DNA from: Paraescarpia echinospica
Taxonomy: Eukaryota > Annelida > Polychaeta > Sabellida > Siboglinidae
Direction of reading: 5' to 3'
DNA length: 64,000 bases
Assembly (NCBI GenBank): GCA_020002185.1
Contig: CM034532.1
Span: forward strand, 48,099,780 to 48,163,779
The first letter of the stretch is position 1. Each line of letters begins with the position of its first letter. Below the pieces are notes generated by a model. The model saw only the letters and a list, made by a program, of their open reading frames with translations. It ran no database searches and was not told the DNA's origin. The position numbers and the translations under genes were made by a program. Positions 24,585 to 35,699 of the stretch are shown piece by piece.

Positions 24585-27500
24585 ATGATGACGCCACCCG
24601 CAATGACCCCGACTACGCGTTCTGCCTGGATGGAACTGAGGACAACTCCAGCATGCTACAGGTGGATGTCGGGAACGTGACGTTGAAGATGCTTGTCGAC
24701 TCCGGTGCGACGAGCAATATCGTAGACGAGGCGACGTGGGAGAAGTTGAAACTAAAAAAAGTGAAATGTGAATCGCGAGTAGCTGCGAGTGGGAAAAAGC
24801 TGTACGCTTACGCATCTAATACGCCACTACAAGTGAAAGGCAGTTTCGTTTGCACTGTCAGGGCCGGCACACAGAGCGAGGAGGCGGAGTTTCTGGTCGT
24901 AAAAGGACGAGGCGTCCCGCTGCTCGGAAAGAAGATCGCTCGCTACTCAACTGGGAGTGCTGAAGATCGGCGTTGATGTCGCAGCTGTCTCAGATGTCGC
25001 AGGCATCATGAAGCTGGACTACCCGGAAGTGTTCGATGGAATTGGGAAATTGAACAGTAGGAAAATCACGCTTCACATCGATCCAGAGGTTAAACCCGTT
25101 GCGCAGCCTCTGGGGCGCATTCCTTTCAACCTGCGCAGCAAAGTCGACGACAAGATCAGCGAATTGATTGCACACGATATCATCGAGGAAGTCGACGGCC
25201 CCACACCATGGGTGAATCCTGTGGTAATTGTGCCAAAATCAAACAGCAGTGACATTCGCTTGTGTATCGACATGAGACGCGCCAACGAGGCGATCATTCG
25301 AGGGAGGTACCCCATTCCAACGGTCGACGAGCTATTGCAAAATATGAATGGCTCAATCAATTTGAAATGGGGATATCACCAACTGGAATTGACGGAGGAA
25401 AGCAGAGACATCACTACGTTCGCTACTCACTCAGGGCTCTACAGGTACAAACGGCTATTGTTCGGAGTATCGTCTGCTAGCGAGCAATATTAGCATGAGA
25501 TAGCTGCCGCCCTTGCCGGGATTGAGGGTGTTGAGAACATCAGTGATGATATCGTCATTCATGGGCCAGATAAAGAAACGCACAATGAAAGACTTCACGC
25601 TGTCATGCAGAGGCTCAGAAGGTGTGGACTAACAGTCAATGGAGCAAAATGTCAGTTCAATCTCGAGCGCATCGTCTTCATGGGAATACTCCTGTCACAG
25701 AACGGAATCGGGCCAACGGAGGATCGAGTCAAAGCGGTGGTGGAAGCGCGGGAACCAGAAAATGCATCAGAGATACGCAGTTTCCCGGGACTGGTATGCT
25801 ACAGCAGCAGGTTCATCCCGCAGTTCTCGTCGATATCCGAACCACTCAGGAGGCTCACAAAAAAGCATGAACCGTTTGTGTTTGGAGACGAACAAAAGCG
25901 AGCCTTCAAGCTACTGAAGGACAGCATCGCAGAGGCGATCACACTGGCATACTTCGACAAAAACGCGCCTACGCAGGTCATCGCTGACGCAGGTCCTGTC
26001 GGTCTGGGTGCAGTTCTAGTTCAAAAACAGGGCGACAGTCTGGTACCGGTGTGTTATGCGAGCAGGGGACTGACCGCATGTGAGCAGAGATATTCGCAAA
26101 CTGAAAAGGAAGCGCTGGCACTGGTCTGGGCGTGTGAACGGTTACATGCCTACGTGTATGGTATGCGGTTCGACCTTGTCACTGATCACAAGCCGTTGGA
26201 GGCAATATACAGCCCACGTTCCAGGCCGTGTGCTCGGGTAGAACGGTGGATGCTGCGGCTACAACCGTATGACTTTCGTGTCGTGCACATCCCGGGACCA
26301 CAGAACATTGCAGATCCCCTGTCACGCCTAGTCAAGGGTGAACGCAGGGACACAGAAAATGAAGCCGATGACTACGTTCGGTTTGTTGCTGTCAGCGCTA
26401 CTCCAAAAGCGATGTCGACGCGTGAAGTAGAGGAAGCTTCGGGAAAAGACGAGGAGTTGCAAAACGTGAGAGACGCAATTCAAACAGGAAACTTCGAGAA
26501 ATGTCGTGCTTACATGGCCATCGCGAGCGAACTTTGTGTTGTTGGTCAGTTGGTTCTGCGCGGTACTCGTATTGTGTTGCCAGTTAAACTGAGGCCAGCA
26601 GCTCTAGCACTTGCACATGAAGGTCACCTGGGTATCGTTGGCACAAAGACGATGCTACGCAGCAAAGTGTGGTGGCCTGCAATGGACCGTGAGGCAGAAA
26701 GACACTGTCGGTCATGCTACGGGTGCCAGCTGGTGGCGAGGCCCGACCCGCCGGAACCGCTCAGCCCGACCCCATTGCCGGACGGGCCGTGGGTAGACGT
26801 CGCGACTGACTTGATGGGACCACTGCCATCCGGTCACTCGCTGCTGGTCGTGGTGGACTATTTCACAAGATACTACGAGGTCGCGGTGTTGAAATCTACG
26901 ACAGCCGACAAGGTGATCGACAGTCTCGACGAGGCGTTTAGTCGACACGGACTGCCAGTCACAGTCAAATCAGACAACGGACCGCAATTCCGATCGAGCA
27001 AGTTTGCAGAATACTGCGCCGAGACCAACATCACACACCTGAGGGTGACGGCAAAGTGGGCGCAGGCCAATGGCGAAGTCGAGAGACAGAACGCATCACT
27101 GCTTAAACGCATCAGAATCGCGCAGGCGGAGGGAAAAGATTGGAAAAGGGAACTGAGAAAGTACCTAGCGCAGTATCGAAACTTACCACACACGACGACT
27201 GGTCGAACCCCGGCTGAACTACTATACAACCGCAAACTACGAGGGAAGCTGCCTGACCTCGGATCGAATCCTGTGGTAGACCACGACCTACGAGACCGTG
27301 ACAGCGAGATGAAGGGCAGATCGAGAATACACGCCGACGAGCGACGAGGTGCTCGTTACTCCGAGGTAGAGACGGGTGACAGGGTGCTGGTTCAGCAAGA
27401 GAAAACCAACAAACTGAGCACACCTTTCAGCCCGAATCCACTCACCGTAGTCAGCAAAACTGGCAACAGTCTTGTGATCGAGGCTGAGGACGGGGCCCGG

Positions 27501-27722
27501 TACTTCCGCAACACCAACCACGTGCGGAAGTTTCTGGAACCCGTGACCGAGAACGTCCACGACGACCGAGCAAGCGTGATGGAAGCGCCTACTCCACAGA
27601 CGTCAGCTGCAGTGGTGCCATCTACGGACAACCTGAGCACGCCGATGAAGCAAGTCCTGCCTACGAGATGTCAACGCGAGAGGAGAATCCCGAAACGGTT
27701 TGAAGATTTCGTATGTGAATAG
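24548..27722 (+). pseudogene. pol: Gypsy Pol: protease, reverse transcriptase, RNase H, integrase, broken
   Basis: Protease with LVDSGATSNIVDE (24690-24730). A CGCT tandem duplication at 24937-24944 shifts the frame between protease and RT. RT has LGRIPFNLR, then NMNGSINLKWGYHQLEL near 25345-25385, where about five residues including the motif A Asp of the family (F-S-K-x-D) are missing. An in-frame TAG at 25491-25493 follows SEQY. NISDDIVIHG is the YxDD-box equivalent. The downstream 705-codon open frame (25605-27722) holds RNase H (VIADAGPVGLGAVLVQ, TEKEALALVWA, VTDHKPLEAI), the integrase HHCC finger (HEGHLGIVG ... CRSCYGCQ) and a complete DDE set (ATDLMGP, KSDNGPQF, GEVERQN). Confidence 0.93.
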
Positions 27723-27911
27723 ATGCCCTGCATCTCACCGCAGACATTCCTTCAATGCGAACTATGTTATATTTCATTATGAACTCTGTTATGTTACAAC
27801 AAGAACATGCGCACGTGCGGTCACTGGACACTCACAGAACGTTTAGATTTAGAGTTGCAGTAGTTAGATGTTTTTGTTAGTAGTTAGACGTTAATCTAAG
27901 AAAAGGAGGGG

Positions 27912-28069
27912 TGTCGTGTAGGCGTTTATCATCACGTTTACGGCAGTTGAACCGGAAGTGACCTAGGGGGGTTGGGGGAACCGGAGGATAAGGAAACTGA
28001 TGAGAATTAAATTTGGAAGTTCAATCTGTGTCCATCTATGAATACAATATCAAGTTAGAGGACGTAACA
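27912..28069 (+). repeat. 3' LTR of the Gypsy element
   Basis: 157 of 158 positions identical to the 5' LTR, preceded by the polypurine tract AAAAGGAGGGG. Confidence 0.95.
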
Positions 28070-28350
28070 AAAACCAAAGCGAGAAACAGGCTGGTCGATG
28101 TCGAGAGTGAGCTGCGATGCTCACTGAGTAAGACCTAACCCCGTATCGACAAGTTGTGCGAAACAAGGAAATGACAATGGCGTCGGTTTTGCGTATGTTT
28201 TCCACTGTGTGAATGATAGGGGGTCGCGGTGACCAAAGACCACGACGAGGGGGTCGTTGGGTAAATCCGGTTGAGAAACGCTGACAATGATATTCTACTG
28301 CACGAAGAAACTGTCCAACTAAATCTAGGGGTACTAGCAACTTAATAAAT

Positions 28351-28606
28351 TAATAAAACACTGAACATTAATGCGTACCAGCTTATGCTAAAATGTGTCA
28401 TGTTCGTTCTTCTACAAGCCCCCGAAAGTTCTCCCGCCTTCCTGCGAATCATTGATGATCATCCCAAAGTCGACTTAATAAATTTAATCAGTGCCACATT
28501 GAACATTAATGCGTTACAGCTTATGCCATATTCGTTCTTGAGCAGGCCCCAGAAGATGCTCCCGTTCGTCTTCCTACGAATCATTGATGATCATCCCAAA
28601 GTCGAC
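28351..28606 (+). repeat. Tandem duplication of ~128 bp with coding-like reading
   Basis: Two copies (28351-28474 and 28475-28606), both containing AACATTAATGCGT and ending CATCCCAAAGTCGAC; each encodes FLRIIDDHPKVD in the plus frame at 28385-28762. The downstream part reads SICRICCVQPELPNHIYKN. Not recognised; may be a transposase-linked or zinc-finger relic. Confidence 0.6.
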
Positions 28607-29040
28607 GTGTATATAGATGACAACAACTTTGGACAGTCCATCTGCAGGATTTGCTGTGTTCAACCTGAGTTACCAAACCACATTTACAAAAACATTCCTT
28701 TTATTGAGAAGGTAACGAGGATACATCTCGGAAGACGAAGAAGCCAAAGAGAACAAAGTTAGCACTATAAATGGTACCAACGATTCGAGCGCTGTCCTGA
28801 TTTCTGATACGAAGTGATTTACCATGACAAATACTCAAGACACATGCACCGGCCATATTGCCCAACTTGGTGTAATAATGCCATGTGTTAATGTGTAGGT
28901 GACACTGTGTTTTGTGAAATAAGTACTAATAACTGCCAAAGGAAAACAAAGCACGAGACAATATGTCACTTCAACTCAATCTGAATCGAAACAACGCAAC
29001 ACTCATGACCCCCAACCTAGCAGCAGTGAGACTGAAAGTA

Positions 29041-29250
29041 AGAACTGTGTCAGTACAACTGAAAACCGACACGACCCAAGCAACTTGTGCCAAGGATGTG
29101 TAGAAAATTACACTGATGACAACGAAGACACAAAGGAAGACTGGATGCAATGTCCGTTGTGCAAACAATGGTAGCACCTGTCAAGTGCGGGCCTATTTGG
29201 ACGATGTTACACAAGCCACACATCATTTGCGACGAGAGCAGATTAAATAA
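29041..29250 (+). pseudogene. Possible PHD-like C-terminal relic of a pogo/Jerky-like transposase
   Basis: A plus-strand frame reads NLCQGCVENYTDDNEDTKE then DWMQCPLCKQW, a CxxC...WxQCxxCxxW pattern like the terminal finger of PHD-bearing DDE_1 transposases, then hits a stop. Short and isolated from any catalytic block I can identify. Confidence 0.35.
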
Positions 29251-32200
29251 CTGCCCACGAAAACAAAGATGACAAAACATTCCAATCAGCTGGGCTTCGG
29301 TTATTTACGTGTCAATCTAACACGTTTTACCATCTGGTTGCTGTAATTGTAATTCATAGTGCACCACGTTCAATAGCAAATATTCAATATGATATATTAG
29401 CAGTTTTAATCATACATTTTGATAACAGTTGATGTTGATCTTTGCATTACCTACTGAAGCTAATGACACTGGCGTAAGGTGGGTCCATTATGGGAGTCAG
29501 ATGGGACATCCATTTTTTTTTTGTAGCTGTGTATCAGAAAGTACAACAGTGTACTCATTATGCATTGCGGATGATAAAGATCAATAAATTAAAACCAATA
29601 AAACGGCAACCGGTAATGTTGAAGCATGAAGTCAGATGGGCCATCGGTATCCTCCCGCATTTATGGTCAATGCCATTCAAAATAGTGTGTCTAAAAATAA
29701 TTCCTTAAACAGTATTTTGAATTTTTTTTAAACATACTCATCTGAACATATCGTATTCAATAAAAAAAAGCATTACCATCTATATATTAATGCACTAATT
29801 ATGGAGCATTATAAGTTTATTTCCACTCAGGCATCGAAGACCGTTCGCCTCTTCCTGTGTTTATTTGGTACTTTGAACCATTGGCCTGTGATATGCCGAT
29901 CGGCGGTATATTTGAAAAACAAAAAACAAGAGTCATCTCCCAGTGACATTCACAAACCATGTAATCAATGACGAGCGAGACAATGTAAGGAAGAAACCAA
30001 ATGGATTTTTCGTTTTGTGAAGAAGCCGACCGATGGTCGTCGAAAGTCAGATACGAGATAAATACTTCCACTGAATGGCTACCCGTCTGCATTTGGGACA
30101 TAGGTGAAACCCAAATTCATCATTTAAATTATCATTAAATAATTTAAAATTTGAAGACGGGAATGTACCGTACAAGGGTACCCTTAGCCAACAGAACATG
30201 TCAAGACTATTTTCATTAGCGGTGTTACTTCGTGAACCCACTCTAACGTAACGACATAACAAGGGTCGATTATTTAGAAAAACAACTGCAGTGACCACTC
30301 GTCGATCACCAATTGTGGCTCCAATTGTAACAGAGGGCATACCATCGATTCGCAATAAGTTGAATTGATTCGGTACGTCTCCGATGTCAGAGACGTACAC
30401 ATATTGATAGACAAAAGACAGCTTCTACGTTTCTTCGTGGTTTTGTCATCAAACATATGTTGTATGTGTACTGTGCTCGTATCATTTCTGGGCTTAGACT
30501 GTAGTCAAATTCAATGGAGATCACGAACAGAGACGTGTCGTATGTGAACGCACGTGTTGCCTTATAGAAAGGACAGGGGATGACAAAATTGGAAGATTGG
30601 CCTCAAAAATGGGTGTAAGGTCAAAATGATGGTAGGTTGGCAGCAAAATAGTTGCATAGTAGATGGTTGGGATGAACACACGACCCCATACATCTGCCAC
30701 ACATTACAGCTCGACATGCCACAGCCAACGTCTCGTTTTTGTTGCAAAGTACAGACACCACTTTTTAGAATTCACCACGTAGATTTCCATACCAAGTACA
30801 GTACCTATGACAGTAGCTGGGACGTAGGCAAAGTGGATACTACCCGTGAGGCACAGCGCGTGGAGATGCAGTAGAGCAGGAACTGTAGGTGCGATGTGAG
30901 CACGATGCCTGAGTAAATAAAGCCGTTTTAGTGGCATAACATATTTCACTGTTCATAGTGTCAAATAGCGCCTGTATAAGACGAAAAATGCCATTACACT
31001 CCGTTAAACACAACCAGCTCCAAGCCATTGGTAATTGCATATACTGTAATATATTCAGTATACGCAGCCGAAGACAATTCTGCCGATGCATGCAGTCTTT
31101 CGCGTACAGGGAACTGCTTCCTGAACAAACACAATAATTGTAACACGAGAAGGGAGTGTCAGATATCTGATTATGTATGTTATATAATAAAAAAGATTCT
31201 GATTTAACCGTAGCCTAGGCCTATACTAGTGCACGTGACATTTATAACTAGTGATAAGAAACGTGATGGGCCCGCACCTCGCGGGCGTATTGGTAAATAT
31301 TACATATCAGTAGACTAGATACAAAAAGAGACTGCCGGTAGAATACGGGGTATTCTGACGTTACGCGCTATGCGATCTGCAATACAAATATATTATACTG
31401 AACAGCTGAACAACGGATGCGACATGTCACTGGCCGTAGGTGGCTAGCGATTGATTTCGTGTATGTGGAGGCGACACACACGTGAAAGACGTCAATTGTC
31501 TGTAGTACAATAAAATATAAAATGAAACAAATCCTGCTAGAACTATCTTCCGGACACCCGTCAGCATTCTGCGTCATCGTCGAATACGCTTGGCTGAGCT
31601 TAGGGGGGTGGGGGGGACACTAGGCGGACTATAATTTCGCTTCCATTATGTTCGCAAACGAGATCGAAAAGCTTCTGACATCCCACCTGAAACATGTCCT
31701 GTTGCCGCCTTGGACAGACGAAACTGGCGGATCATTCATCACACTGGCCGTGACATCAACACATAAAAACATCTAACAAAACATGATTGCACCTACGACA
31801 CCACAACAAGGACCAATATATGATATTGTCTGACACAGAGAAAGAAATATATGTACATAACGTGACGTTTTGTAATCCAATTGCGTAAGCAGCACTCTAT
31901 GTTATAATATTAACAAGTCAGCCAGCATATGCATACAGTTACATTAACGGTCGCAACAACGGACACTTAACGCGGAATGATTCAACTGCCTGTGTTCTCT
32001 CGATGTTTAAATTACGAAGCGTCTCACTCAAAGGGCAGCGTCTTCAAAATGCTGGCATGGCGTGTTATACATTATTGTATGGCGATCTGGTTACGTTTGT
32101 GCAACCCTCATGGATATCTAGATATGTGTGCAGCAGATTGCTTCATGGTACACATTTCCCATTTGTGGCTAGTTGTTCTTTTCCCCAGTTTTGCATGTCT

Positions 32201-33120
32201 TATACAGCCGACTTCATACACGTCAACTCTCCGTCATCCGTGCGGAGTCTCCGTAATTTTTACATAGCTGAAATTCTACGTCACGGTGGTTAAAATCTTT
32301 GACATTTGTTCAATATTCTTTATCATTTCTAGTTTATTTATTCGTGAATTGTGCTGATTGGAAAAACTCAAGCAGTAGTGTTTATGCGTTGTTTAAATTA
32401 GCTGATACGCGAGCACGGGTGTACGGCAAAGCGAGCAGAGAGGCTTGAATTAAGTCAGTTACCGCTACATATAAGACTAGTTGTTGTATATTCACATATA
32501 ATTTGCTGATGATACAACTTGAATGCAACACTTCTATGTCTGTATTGAACAGTGATCGAAGTGATGCATTACACAAGAAGCTGTTTATGATCAGATCACC
32601 ATTTCGTGTTTGTTTCGCTTTCATGTGGTTCCAAAATTGGCTTGGTTTGCACTTTTGTGTTTGCTTAGAGGGTCCGCTTTTTAATTTGAAGTTAAACATA
32701 GTGCTTGAAGATCATTCGTTGCTTCTTATACTTATGTCACATGGCAAATTGATGTATGAGCAACACCGAAGACGAGGATCCTAAAAAGCAAGGCACCAAC
32801 TGTTGTCTTGATGGATTATGTGAATATGTGGACCGACTGGTCGCGTGTGTTCGATACCACTAGATGCGACGCAGCCGGGTCTGTGCAGGATGGCCTCAAT
32901 TGACTAATAATCCAGTCACAACAAGTAGACATGTATGTGAGTGTGACCTCGTGCGCCTCCCGAGTCGATATTTAGTGTCCAAGGCTGTGCAAAAAGAATA
33001 TATTGATTTAAAAAGGTTACACAGATCGTTAGATTCCCGGAAAACCTGATGGGCGTTGGACGGGTTACCGCGCCCCACACAGGTAAGTAAACCGTCTTTC
33101 TGTTGAACGCAATGACCATG
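29251..33120. other. Intergenic sequence without a supported gene
   Basis: Several short frames, among them a minus-strand one at 30047-30400 whose C-terminal part reads LCPKCRRVAIQWKYLSRI, are unrecognised and lack splice or start support. A 9-bp-arm hairpin (GTACGTCTC / GAGACGTAC) lies at 30373-30398. A G-rich run is at about 31600-31617. I see nothing else to annotate. Confidence 0.5.
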
Positions 33121-33369
33121 AAGCTAGGATTCCATATGTACGGTAACGCATATGGAAACGCATGCGGAATACCTCTGTAGTGACGTCACTATTGGAATTC
33201 CCTATCCGATTCGTGTGCGGATACGATTCCAATCGCTACTTGCAGCGATTCAATTTGCCGCACTGCATGCCAAAACTCATCCGCCTATGTATGTTCGGAA
33301 CTACTAATATTAATTTCCACCGGGTACTATATTCACTGTTTTTGCCGCATACATATGGAATCCTAGCTT
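33121..33369. mobile_element. MITE with 20-bp terminal inverted repeats
   Basis: Left end AAGCTAGGATTCCATATGTA (33121-33140) is the exact reverse complement of the right end at 33350-33369 except for the innermost base. 249 bp long, no coding capacity, internally rich in GCATATGG/GCATGCGG. Flanks (ATG|AA..TT|AAC) do not give a clear target-site duplication, so the superfamily is open. Confidence 0.8.
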
Positions 33370-35690
33370 AACTTACCTCGTGTCCTCTTCTTACCCTAGT
33401 CAGTGCATAATTTTTTTATATACGGCTAGATTAACCAACCTTTACATAGACGAAGTTGGCGAAATGATCTACAAATTTATATAAGTGGTAATTCATGCGT
33501 AACACACTGGTCCAATGATGCAACCGTGTCTACGTGCCCAAGAGATGGTTGAAGTTGCGTCCAGTTGCCATATTACACGTTACCAACAGAATAAGTGCAA
33601 ATTGTTCAAAGAGGGGGCGGGGCGATGACCGGCGTTAACTGGCTGGTTGCGTTTTGATATAGCTGGTGGAATTAGAGTTCAATTTCAGACACATGGTTGA
33701 CATTATATACCTTCTATCAACGCATAGGGAATTACACAACTGACAGTAATAATATATTGTTGAGTTCGTCTGACGCGATGCAACCTCAGCGACGACGTTA
33801 CACTGTCCCTCCCGATGTCACCATACGTGTACCTGCTTGCGACGTTTCTCCACATCCCCGTCTTCGACAATACGTTTCTCAGCCTCTCCAGTCGCATTCG
33901 GCGATATACTTCTGAAACATAATTTGTGCTCCGTACATTACGTTAATGATATGGAAGGAGAAGCGTTTGCTTCCAATAAATCGTATCGGCAAGTGTACTT
34001 ACGAAAACATCTAGGTATCGCAGACAGTCTAATTAAATTGCAAAACAAGTCTATATCAGCACTACAGTAACTGCATGTTGATTCGTGATGTAGACCTAAT
34101 GCAGGCATTATTATTTCAATTAATGATTCTTGTTTTAATGATATAGTCGTGAACATCATCTAAAATTGGAAAAAGAAAGGACATTATATGATTTTATGTT
34201 ATGGATTGTTGTAGACATTTTCCTTGAGCACGGCTCACGACACATCGGTGACGTGTCTTCGCGTAGACCTATAATGCAACATATGGCGCTAATTATGTCT
34301 CGCCGGTTCGCTTCACACAAACCAATCGTCCCCCATAGCAACCTATTTTCGCCGCAATGACGTTCCCTCATCAAGATGCCCATGCAACATAGTTGAGATG
34401 TGGGCGTTGGGTATACTTAAACTGGCTGGCGGTATCGCAGCCTTGCTTGACTAACATCTGACATGCTTGAATAATGGAAGAACACATACATTGTACGTAA
34501 TGCCTTGTTATACGTGACCGTTTAACTTAGGAAACAAACAGAGAATATTTATTTGTTGGGTCTGAGTCGCATCTGTAGATTACTACGCTTACATTGAAGT
34601 ACTGTAAATGCATATCATCCAAGATTTAGAGATCCACTCGCCTCTTTATATGTTTATTCGTGTCCTTGGACCATTGGTCTCTTACTAAGATGCACAAACA
34701 CAACGGTAGTTATTTAGAGCTGTTTACTTTTCTCACTGTGCAAACGGAGTGTTCAGTCATTTCCAGGGGCGCCACCGAAAAGGTGTTCGATTAAATTATA
34801 CGGGCATCTGAACACCACATTCAAGATCAAAATTTTTTAGTGGTGATAGCAGCTGCCTCGATTACTCCATGGGTAGGTATAAGCTAGTAGGTCACTAATA
34901 GGCCCTACTCAACGCAATGTGACTAAATGTACGTGTTATGTATGACTCACCTAACTTAAACTACGATCTATGAGCATATCCGAGACTGTTGGGTTGTAGG
35001 TCCCTAATTCCACACGGTATACGCGATTGGAGTAATGATGTAAAACTGTCTTACACAATCTCGAGAAACAACAACTCAAATAATGTTACAAGTATCTAAA
35101 GATAGTTTGGGATCAGAAGGTTCTCGAACCCACTTTATTGTGTAATCCCCGGTATTCGTATTATATATGGTACAGTCAATATAAATTCCTACATGCAGAC
35201 ATCGATTCATGCCATAACAACTATATTATGGTGCCTGTGTATTCATAATTACTGTAGAACAAAAAAACTCTTACCAAAATGAGGCTGGCACAAGGAATTT
35301 GGAGGTTTTTTTCTTCAAATTAAATGTGTCAAAAGTGTGAAGAAATTTAGTTAATGATATATATGATAACAACCGCTAAATTACGTGTAAATGTGTTTCA
35401 AACATCCTCAAAAGTAATAATTACGCTACATCGTGTAATCGACTATATAATTCCAGACGCGAATTCAGGGGGTTTACGCCCACCATTCTGGTCTCGGGGG
35501 AGGGGGGTGCAGTTGGATGTTGACAAGTATCAAGGGGGATGATGGGTGGCTGTATATATACAAACACATCCATTGATCAAATCCTAAATCCACACCTGCA
35601 CTCTACGACGTGATTTAACTGGTTGGTGGTGTACAAAATTCACTGTTATGCATATAAAATTATTCACATCGACCCCTGTAAAAGACCACC
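33370..35690. other. Non-coding, AT-rich
   Basis: No supported gene. Small unrecognised frames only. Confidence 0.5.
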
Positions 35691-35699
35691 ACTGGATAA

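Larger units (their letters stand above)
23563..28069 (+). mobile_element. Complete Gypsy (Mag/K02A2.6-like) LTR retrotransposon, coding-defective
   Basis: Two 158-bp LTRs (TG...CA) differ by one base. Just inside the 5' LTR is TGGCGACGAG (23722-23731), a likely primer-binding site; just before the 3' LTR is the polypurine run AAAAGGAGGGG. Gag, protease, reverse transcriptase, RNase H and integrase follow in the usual Gypsy order; no env-like frame. It interrupts the ZBED5-like hAT, whose reading resumes on the far side. The exact target-site duplication is unclear because the flank is A-rich (CAAAG/AAAAC). Confidence 0.95.
19470..28283 (+). mobile_element. ZBED5-like (Charlie-type) hAT transposon split by a LINE and a Gypsy element
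   Basis: hAT-derived pieces are 19470-20512, 22856-23562 and 28070-28283. Piece 1 encodes a BED zinc finger (GVTKPQCVICMSILSA ... KLERHMKTHHSELANK) and the EIRAAEAWSIQLDESTDITS catalytic Asp block, then FVRYPHE and EFLFCLPVDG. Piece 2 carries YEMRLFHTAVRWLSRGKVLD and ends ELAFSSLVVIK. Piece 3 resumes KTKARNRLDVESELRCSLS. The right end, 28267-28283, reads CCGGTTGAGAAACGCTG, the complement of a Charlie-type terminus, with GGGGGTCGCGGTGACCAAAG inside it. Stops (for example at 19746 and 20120) show decay. No left terminus was found. Confidence 0.85.

Noticed and set aside
16964..28283. Treating the whole region as one hAT transposon
   Set aside because: The two transposase relics belong to different hAT types (TTF/ZMYM1-like and BED/ZBED5-like), and the second is 3' of the first's decayed C-terminal region, so they are separate elements.
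30047..30400. 117-codon minus-strand ORF ending in a CPKC-containing segment
   Set aside because: A single CxxC pair without a second pair, no start context or splice sites; could not be separated from chance.
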